Source: Porphyra umbilicalis (Eukaryota > Rhodophyta > Bangiophyceae > Bangiales > Bangiaceae). Taken from it: a DNA stretch of 64,000 nt. The stretch covers positions 89,394 through 153,393 of the forward strand of contig KV918943.1 in the NCBI GenBank assembly GCA_002049455.2. The letters are read 5' to 3'. Position 1 is the first letter of the stretch, and each line of letters opens with the position of its first letter. Shown here piece after piece: positions 56,256 to 64,000 of the stretch. The position numbers and the translations under genes were made by a program. The notes under the pieces are model-generated. The model searched no databases and was not told the DNA's origin. It worked only from the letters and a program-made list of their open reading frames with translations.

Positions 56256-58416
56256 CGCCGCCTCGGCCGCCCCCGGTACCGCCAATGGGCATGACGGGGC
56301 GGTCGCTGCGGCGCCGGTGGGCGCGCGCGCCGTCGCCCTCCAAGGCGGCGGCGGCGGCGGGGGTGCCACCGCCGACGGCGCCCCCGGCGGCGCGCTCGTG
56401 CCGCGGCGGGCGCGGGTGTCGGTGGACCAGCGGTTTTGGGCGCGCCTCGCCGCCATCCTCCGCGTGTGCATCCCGAGCGCGCTGTCGGCCGAGGCGAGTT
56501 TGGTGGCCGTGCAAGGCGGCTTGCTGCTCTGCCGCTCCCTCCTGTCGGACAAGATCGTGTCGTTGGAGGGCGCCTGCGCCGAGGCGGTGACGGCGACGCA
56601 GTGGGCCAAATTCATCCGCGTCTGCACCGCCTTTGCGCTGACGGCGGTGCCGACGGCGGTGGTGAATGCGGCGCTCAAGGCCATGCAGGTGCTCATTTCG
56701 CTCTCCTTCCGCCGCCGCCTCACGCTGCACCTCCACCGCGCCTACTTGGCCCACCGCGCCTACTACACGGCGTCGGTGTTGGGGGGCTTGGAGCACGCGG
56801 ACCAGCGGATTACGGACGATGTGGACAAGTTTTGTGACGCCGTCTCGGAGCTCTTCTCCTACACCTTCAAGCCCCTCTTTGACGTGCTCCTCTTCTCCCG
56901 CTCCCTCGGCCGCCTCATTGGGTACCGCGGGCAGGCGGCGCTCTACGCCTACTTTTTGTGCACGTCCTCCTTGCTGCGGCGGCTGTCGCCGCCGCTCGCC
57001 ACCATGACCGCCCAGTCGGCGGCGCTGTCGGGGGACTTTCGCGCCGCGCACTCGCGGCTCGCCGCCCGCGCCGAGGAGGTGGCCTTCCACGATCCGCCCG
57101 GCGGGCGGGCGGAGCGGCAGGCCCTCGACGCCCGCCTCACGCGGCTGCTGCGGCACTCCAAGCTCGCCGCCGTCCAACGGTTTGTGCAACAGTGCTTTGA
57201 CGGGTACTGCGTCAAGTATACGGCGTCGGTGATTGGGCTGACCATCTTTGCGGTGCCGCTCTACCTGACGCCCGAAGCGGAGCGGCCGCCGCAGGAGGTA
57301 CTCGCGGGTCGCTACGTGTCTGCCATGCGCTTGATGATGAACACGTCGACGTCGATGGGGCAGCTCGTGCTCGTGTACAAGCGCCTCCACATCCTGTCGG
57401 GGCACGTGTCGCGCGTGTCAGAGCTGCTCGAGCAAATCCGGCTGTTGAGCCGACCCCGCGGGCAGCTGGCGGCGTTTCAGCGCCTGCAGCGCGCGACCGG
57501 CGCGGGCGACGCGCCCTTCCGCATCATTGCCGACGATGGGAGCATCGTCGAGCCGCCGGCGGCCGCCATCAAGGCGGTCATGCCGACCACCAACGGCGCC
57601 GTTACGGACGCGCTCGTACCGACGGCGGTGGCGGCGGAGGCGACGCTGCCCCCCCCGCGGCAGGTGTATGGCGACCACATTGCGCTCAATCGGGTGACGC
57701 TGTGGTCCCCCGACGGCACCGCCCTCGCGCGCGAGCTGACCTTCACCGTCACCCCCGACCAGTCGGTGATCGTGCTCGGCCCCAACGGGTGCGGCAAATC
57801 CACCCTCCTCCGCCTCCTCGCGGGCTTGTGGCCGCTGCAAGCGGGCACGCTCACCCTCCCCTCCCGTGACGACGTCTTTTTCCTCTCCCAGCGGCCGTAC
57901 GTGGTGACGGGCGGGAGCCTGCGAGCGCAGCTGCAGTACCCCCACCTGCCGGGCGTCGTCGTTGGCGACACCCGGTCGCACTCGGACGTGCGGGCGACGC
58001 GGTGTTTGGACGTGGTGGAGCTCGGCTACCTCGTCGAGCGTGCCGGCGGCCTTGACGGCCGCCTCGCGTGGGAGGAGGTACTCAGTGGCGGGGAGAAGCA
58101 GCGCCTGGCTGTGGCGCGCCTCTTGTACCACGGCCCCCGCTACGCGGTTGTGGACGAGGCCACGTCGGCCATCTCGGCCGACGGGGAGGTGCTCGTCTAC
58201 CAGGCCATGCGCGACGCGGGCGTGACGCTGCTGTCCGTCGCCCACCGGCGTGCGGTCATCCCCTTCCACGAGCACTCGGTCGTTTTTGACGGCGCGGGCG
58301 GGTGGTCCCTGCGGTCCCTGGCAGACGCCGTGCCGCCGACGGCGGCGGATGTGGTCGACGGGGAGCCGACAGACAACGGGGGGGTGTGTGCGGTGGAGGT
58401 GGCGGAGGGTGCTTGA
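55972..58416 (+). CDS. peroxisomal ABC half-transporter, ABCD3/PMP70 type
   Basis: The start at 55972 (MSSFPFPLPVDWATLA) has a CACC context; the frame is open upstream, but that part is Arg-rich and unlike the family. The product is 814 aa, longer than the usual 660-750 because of an Ala/Gly-rich insert at about 75-145. Membrane segments precede the ABCD loop DQRITDDVDKFCDAV (about 276-290), the counterpart of DQR.T.DV..F in PMP70. The ATPase domain has Walker A GPNGCGKSTLL (about 602), Q-loop FLSQRPYV, signature LSGGEKQR (about 703), Walker B AVVDEATSA (about 723) and the switch His in SVAHRR (about 756). ABCD proteins dimerise in the peroxisomal membrane and import acyl-CoAs for beta-oxidation. 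All catalytic motifs are intact. Confidence 0.93.
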
Positions 58417-59133
58417 GGGCGTGCACGCGGCCGTACCGTCGCGGACTTGCCCGGAACTGCGGAGCATGTCTTGTTCTATTCTTTTTGGTGCAGTCCAACC
58501 GCTCCCATGCCGTCCGCAGTTGTTTTTGTAATATTCTTTTCTGCTTTTTGCCCCTTCCTTTTTTTTTTTTTGCAGGTCCTTCCCACGGCTGCGCATTGTT
58601 TGTATCCGTTGTCACTACGTGCCGCACGGAAAGTGACCGTCGCTCTGTTCCATGTCCCTAGCAGCGCGTCCTCGCGCACGGTTCGCTGCCAACACAACCC
58701 AACTTCGGGACGGACGGAGGTCCGCCTCCGATCACCAGCCGTGACCTAGCGAGGGCGCCGCTACCCAGCCGATGCCACGCATGCGTCACCTGCCCAGTCC
58801 ACAAGATGGTAGTGGTTCCGTCGAACAACACACAAGACACTCACACGTCGCTGGCACGACCGTCCAACACCCTCATCACGCGGCACCACGCCCAACAATC
58901 CCGTTACCGGTGCAAACCCTCCCCCTCTGTCGCCATTGCCCCATCCCCTGCCACTCCGTCCCCCGCACGTCCACCCGTCCCCGTCCCACGACGTCCGCCG
59001 CCCCCTCGCCTCTGGCCCAACCGTCGCGCACACCGCGCCGCACGCCGACACCGCGACGGGCGCGTCCCCCTGGGCCCCGTCCTCCCCACGTCCACCCCCC
59101 TTATCGCGGGCACCCCTCATCCAGCGCACCCCC
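58417..59133. other. convergent spacer, ABCD gene / 100-aa gene
   Basis: Holds the 3' flank of the ABCD gene and a T tract followed by GCAGG (58558-58577) that resembles a splice acceptor; if used it would lie in a 3' untranslated region. Nothing else is recognised. Confidence 0.45.
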
Positions 59134-59726
59134 CTACTTGCCACCCGACTTTTGCTCCTCTTTGAGCGCGTCCGCCGCCAGCGCGTCGATCAGCTGCGCA
59201 TAGTCGGCGGTGCCTCGGCCCGCCGCCGCGCCCGCAACGGCGGTCGTGTGCGTCTGGTGCAGCCCGGGGTTGGTCGCCCAGAAGCCAGAGGGCAGCGTCG
59301 GCTGCGCCCACCGCTCACGCAGCGCCGCGGCGCCGGCGGCCACCTGGGGAGGGTCACACGGAGCGCGCCGCACCCGTGGGCGGGGGCGGGCAGGGCGGCA
59401 GAGGGCAACACAAGAGAGAGAGCCACGGATACCCGTTAGTTGACAGCTTCTTACGGCACGAATGATGGACGGGGCGTGGTGACACAGCGCCCCCATCCAA
59501 AGGTCCCGCACGCACAACCCGGATGGAACCACCACAAGCCGGCGTCAGTGGACGCCCCGTCGGCGAGCGCGACACCACGCAACGGCGCACGGGAGCGGAC
59601 ACATGCCGGCAAACATGCGGGGCCGACACGTACCTCGGCCAGGCGCTTGGACTCGGACGCCGCAATTTCCTCTGGCGGCGTGCGCATGTCCCGGATCCAG
59701 ACGGACATGGCGCGGAGGTAGACCAT
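59134..59726 (-). CDS. hypothetical 100-aa protein, two exons
   Basis: Exon 59726-59634 (MVYLRAMSVWIRDMRTPPEE to SKRLAE) joins exon 59343-59134 in phase 0. The intron is GTACGT..CCCCAG, 290 bp, with CAACTAAC near the acceptor. The second exon begins VAAGAAALRERWAQPTLPSG and ends ALKEEQKSGGK. A further acceptor-like CTCTGCCAG lies just 5' of the first Met (about 59751), so a leader exon is likely. The protein is small, mildly amphipathic at the N-terminus and lysine-tailed. I do not recognise it. Size and start would fit a small organellar subunit, but that is a guess. It is convergent with the ABCD gene. Confidence 0.6.
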
Positions 59727-61409
59727 TGCGGGGAGGCGGCCACCGACACTGGCAGAGAGAGGTTGGGAGCAAAAAAAAAGCACAGGTCTTTGCTCGTAGC
59801 AGGGGTAGGTAGGGGTGGCCACGCCAGGAATGAAAACGACCAAGCGCCAGCGCGTTGCGACGTGGGGTACGCTGCGGCCGAGGGAGCGTGAAGGAGAAGC
59901 TCTGCTCTGTTCGTGGTCGCCAGTGCTGCCAATTCCGTGATCAGAAGACCCCTATAACTCGTCGCACACCGTGTAATTACCATGGTTTGATTTGGAGCCT
60001 ATTGTGAACGTAGCTGGGGGCCACATAGACTTTCAAACGAGATTGGTGCGACAGCCACGTGGCGTTAAAATGTTGCTGACATGGCTTGCGGGTTTGCCAC
60101 GAAGCTTGACACTGCCAAGCGATCGCTGTACCGCGCCCACGCCTAGTTAAGGCCCAGTGTATCCGCTCTTACGGGTTTTTGAAGGCTTTGCTGCACATGG
60201 TTGGCTCCTACATCCAAATGCAACTTCTCATTGGGCGACTGCCTTCATGTCAGTTATTTTCTATCGTCTGTTGAAAGGAAGCGTACTTATTTCGCCAGAT
60301 CGCGACGTGGCCAATCCCACCAGCGCTCAAGGACCAGCACGGGACGATGGCGAGCGAATCGCTTTCGGTCGTTGCGCGAATCTTGAATAGGTCGCGTTGG
60401 AGGTTGGCACAACGGAATCGAGCTCGCACCAACGAGTGCCTGGCGCTCCGGCGGCAAAAACGGCATAGCTCCGCCCCTACTGGACCATGTGAGCTCCTCT
60501 TGAGCTTCATACGCTGGGCTTCAACTCACGATGCTATGCATGCGCACCACGTCGAAGAACAGTGGCACACAAAAAAGATAGTCGGAGAGCCCCTGGCGCC
60601 CGTTTCTCGGGCCATATGGGGTCGGCAAAGAGGGGGAACCTATGGAATACACTTTCTGAGGCCATATTCGTGCTCAGCGCACATGCTTTACCCGGAGTGG
60701 CATAGGGGGAGGTCCCAAAACACCGACGGTCGGTGATAACGACCCCCCCCCCCCCCCTGGTGCGATTTTGGTAGGCCGCACTAGTGCAAGGCAGGTCATA
60801 ACTCCTGCTGTGTTGGTCCGTTGGTGGGTTTCTGTAGCTCGATGCGTGCGTCTCGACGCCTCTATGCTGAGGATATCAGAACCGCTTGTGCATTATGTCG
60901 CACACGAAAGGTAGGCATGGTGCCCCGGGCGCCCGTTTATGTAGGTTTCAGGAGAAGGCGCGCGCAGTCGACGCAAAGGTACGCCCATATCGTGCCTCCA
61001 AAGGACTGCACGACGTCTACTGTGGTTGCCCTGTTTCCCATTCACAATAACCAGAAAAAAGGGGGGGGGGTACGTAGATAGTACGCGGAAAATGTGAGTG
61101 TCTCTGTTGCAGTCTGCAGGACCCAGCCGCTCCCCCCCCTCCCCCCGCTCCGCTGCGGGCTGCTCCTCACAAAACGGTCGCACTTACATCCGGTCTCCAT
61201 CGTCGTCCGCCATATTGCACCCCTCCACAGCAGGAAGACAACCAGTCGGCGATCGTATGGGCTCGGGGGCCTCTGGAACGCCTGCAGGCGACCGGCGTGG
61301 AAACGAGCGGGCAAAAAAACGCGGGCAACACGTGATCCGGCGGATCACGGCTCAATCCATTGCTCATCCTCTCCGGTCAGCCACCCCTCTCACAGGGGCA
61401 TTGAAGGCC
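59727..61409. other. 1.7-kb intergenic region before SEC24
   Basis: Mixed composition with a C run at about 60745-60758 and a G run near 61061-61068. No gene or RNA gene recognised. Confidence 0.5.
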
Positions 61410-61432
61410 TATAAAATTGGGACGCGTCCCAA
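61410..61432 (+). promoter_or_regulatory. TATA box with adjoining palindrome, SEC24 promoter
   Basis: TATAAAA at 61410-61416 is followed directly by the perfect 16-bp palindrome TTGGGACGCGTCCCAA (61417-61432), which contains ACGCGT. It lies about 300 bases upstream of the SEC24 start. The spacing would need a long 5' leader. Confidence 0.5.
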
Positions 61433-61715
61433 ATCGCCCTCGACCAGTGGTATTTTAGCACGTTGCAGCTCTGTCGTGTGTAATGCTCAGACCCGTAAGA
61501 GTCACCTTAACTAGGCGTGCGCCGAGGCGGGTCTCGCCCGCCACGCCGGCGCCGGCCGCGCGGCGCTCTCCTCCACCACCCACCGCCCCCCCCCCCCTCC
61601 CCGGCGGTGTGGTCCCCCCTGCCGCCGCCCGTCAGCGTCACGGGCGGCACGACCCCCCCCTCTGCCCCCCCCACCCCCCCCCCCGACTCCCCACCGCCCC
61701 CACCCCCCTTCCGCC

Positions 61716-62478
61716 ATGGATCCCCCGCCGCCGCCGCCGCCGCGCAACCCGCCGGGCGGCGCGCCGCGCGGCGCCGCTGGCGGCGCCCCGCCGGCGCGCG
61801 TCGGGGCGCACCCCTACGCCGCCGCCGGGGGGCCCCCATCGGGGCCCCCTCCGTCGGCCGCCCGCCCTGCCGCCGCCGGTCCGTACGTTGGGGGGGGCGC
61901 CCGCGCGGCGGGGCACCCGCCGGCGGGCGCCGCCGCCGCCGCCGGCGGGCGCGCCGGCGGCGGCGGCGGCGGCGGACCCCGACAGGGGCCCCCCCCCAGC
62001 CCGCCACGCCGCCCGCGCGTGGGCGCACCAGCGGCGCCACCCCCCCGGCGACGCCCGTTCGCTCGGCGGCGGCGCCGCCGTCGCGCTACCCGCCGCCGGC
62101 GGCGGGCGCCCCCGCGGCGGCGGCGGCAGCGCCGCCGTCGCACTACCCACCGGCGGCGGCGGCCGCGCCGGCGGCGGCGGCGCCGTCGCGCTACCCGCCA
62201 GCGGCGGCGGGCGCCCCCGCGGCGGCGGCAGCGCCGCCGTCGCGGTATCCGCCGCCGGCGGCGGCCGCGCCGGCGGCGCCCCCGCCGTCGCGCTACCCGC
62301 CACCGCCGCCGCCGGGGGGGCCCCACACCCGCGCTACCCCGCCCCCGCGTCGGCGGCGGCGGCGGCGCCGCCGCGCTACCCGCCGCCGGTGCCGACGTAC
62401 GGCAGCACGGGCAGTGGGGTTGGCGTGGCGGGCGGGCGGTCCGCCTACCCGCAGCCGCCGGCGATGGGCGCGCCGCCC

Positions 62479-62521
<43 letters not shown>

Positions 62522-64000
62522 GCGGCGGCATTGGCGGCATGCCCGGCGGCATGCGCGGCGGCGGCGGGGGCGTGGGGCCCCCCCCCAGCCCCCCCTCGGC
62601 TCCATGGTCGCCGTCACGGACCCGCGGTTCCTCCCCCGCCCCCGCTTTGGCGGCGCCGACGTGGCCGCCCGCGTCGTCGGTGGGGACCCCCCCCCGCCCC
62701 CGTGTCGGCCGCGGCGGTCGGCGGCGGCGGGCCGCCGCCGGGGGGCATGACCGGCCCGACCTTCTCCTCGGCGGGCTCGTCGGGCGCCATGACCGCCGCG
62801 TGCCCCCCCGAAACGCACGTGCCGACGTCCCCCCTGCTCGTGCGGTTGACCAACCGGGTGTTTCCCCAAACCGCGGCGCTTGCGAGCAAGTACGGGCTGC
62901 CGCTCGGGGCGGTGATCCACCCCATGGCGCCCGACGCGCCGCCCGTGCCGGTCATCAACTTTGGGCAGATGGGCATCGTGCGGTGCACCCGGTGTCGGGC
63001 CTACATCAACTTTATGTGCGTGTTTACCGACGCCGGCCGCCGCTGGCGCTGCTGTCTGTGTCAGTTCCTCAACGGGACGCCCAACGAGTACTACGCGGCG
63101 CTCGACGGGTCGGGCAAGCGGAGCGACGCGCGGCAACGGCCCGAGTTGACCCACGGGTCCGTCGAGTTTGTGGCGCCGACCGATTACATGGTGCGTCCGC
63201 CCATGCCCCCCGTGTACGTGTTTATCGTCGAGGCGACGGCGGCGTCGGCCACGTCGGGCCTGCTGGCCACCGCCGTCGACGCCATCCGCCGGTCGCTCGA
63301 CGTGCTGCCCGACGACGGGCGGACCAAGGTGGCGCTCGTCACGTACGACGTGGCCGTCCACTTTCACTGCTTCAAGGCCGGGGAGGAGGCCGAGCCGTCG
63401 GCACTGATTGTGGCGGACGTGGAGGACATGTTCCTGCCGTCCCCTGACGACATTTTGGTGCCGCTGGACGAGTGCCGGCCGGGCCTCCTCAAAGCCCTCG
63501 AGCGGCTGCCGTCGACGCTGCCGGCGACGGCCGCGCCGGGCACCCCCGTGGCGCCGTCGCCCAGCTGCCTCGGCGCCGCGCTCCAAGGCGCCTTTGCATT
63601 GATGGAGCGGTGGGGCGGCAAAGCCATGGTCATTGCCGCCTCCCGCCCGACCGTCGGCCCCGGGGCGCTCAGGGAACGGGGCGACCCCGGGGCGCTCGGC
63701 GCCGACCGGGAGCGCGCGTTGCTCGCGCCCGACATCCCCTTTTACCGCAAGATGGCGGTCGACTTTACAAGAAAGCAGATCAGCGCGGACCTCTTCCTCG
63801 CCACCCCCCCCCCCGGCCCGTTTGTCGACGTGGCGTCGCTGGCGCCGCTGTGCAAGTACACGGGCGGCGACTTTACCTACATGCCCTGCTTCTCCGTCGC
63901 CGCCGACGGGGACCGCCTCGTCCGCTCCGTGTGTCGGCAGCTCGGGCGGGAGACGGGGCTGGAGGCGGTCATGCGGGTGCGGGCGACCAAGGGGGTGCGC
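61716..64000 (+). CDS. SEC24: SEC24 COPII coat subunit, partial, frame broken
   Basis: The start at 61716 (MDPPPPPPPRNPPGG) follows a C-rich leader; the gene runs off the window. The Pro/Gly-rich N-terminus has repeated SRYPP motifs, as SEC24 N-termini do. It changes frame several times at C/G runs (61989-61997, 62314-62320, 62578-62586, 62687-62695). From about 62750 to the end one frame is clean: LLVRLTNRVFPQTAALASKY, the zinc finger CTRCRAYINF...WRCCLC, then EFVAPTDYMVRPPMPPVYVF at the start of the trunk domain, TKVALVTYDVAVHFH and EAVMRVRATKG. SEC24 binds cargo signals and pairs with SEC23 to build COPII vesicles at ER exit sites. Family identity is certain; only the N-terminal frame is doubtful. 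Confidence 0.92.

Noticed and set aside
55471-57405. 644-aa open frame on the minus strand
   Set aside because: It is the shadow of the ABCD transporter, whose motifs are all on the plus strand.
1-64000. CRISPR arrays, bacterial operons, riboswitches
   Set aside because: The tandem repeats present lack a regular repeat/spacer structure, and gene content and introns are eukaryotic.

Overview
This is a nuclear window from a very GC-rich eukaryote. No bacterial operons or Shine-Dalgarno sites are visible. Introns are few and short, with GT..AG ends and CTAAC/CTGAC-like branch points. Several genes are diagnostic of eukaryotes: FCF1 (SSU processome), LYRM1 and MIC60 (mitochondria), a PMP70-type peroxisomal ABC half-transporter, a TBC RabGAP and SEC24 (COPII). 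A MATE transporter and an RRM protein carry plastid-transit-like N-termini, so the organism is probably photosynthetic. High GC, mostly intronless Ala/Gly/Pro-rich genes and pyrimidine-rich leaders fit a bangiophyte red alga (Porphyra/Pyropia type). That placement is inference; no marker gene settles it.

Layout. 1-3.4 kb is repeat-bearing and gene-poor. A 237-aa orphan gene lies at 3.5-4.2 kb. 5.4-15.8 kb looks like a mobile block: a five-exon Plavaka/CACTA-like transposase gene (minus) faces away from a 798-aa coiled-coil orphan (plus), and inverted copies of a CCCATCGA-rich repeat flank the pair. 18.5-29.8 kb holds a secreted repeat protein, a GST, FCF1, a TBC protein, a 104-aa orphan, LYRM1 and a zinc-ribbon/RRM protein. 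An inverted duplication of about 0.8 kb flanks LYRM1. 30.7-35.4 kb has a MATE transporter and a C2H2 zinc-finger gene. 38,396-40,070 is a hAT element with perfect 17-bp terminal inverted repeats and an 8-bp target-site duplication. 40.1-53.4 kb carries a Golgi-type membrane protein, MIC60, a GT61 glycosyltransferase, a triple malectin-like secreted protein and an FkbM methyltransferase. 53.5-55.1 kb is repeat-rich. 56.0-64.0 kb has the ABCD transporter, a two-exon 100-aa orphan and the 5' part of SEC24, which runs off the window.

A recurrent feature is that at least eight otherwise convincing proteins change frame, in most cases exactly at G/C homopolymers. Indels in the assembled sequence are the simplest explanation, so those genes are reported as broken models rather than as confident pseudogenes. 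The genes are mostly unrelated housekeeping or secretory functions; no metabolic cluster is evident. The two best candidates for something new are the block at 5.4-15.8 kb and the inverted duplication around LYRM1.
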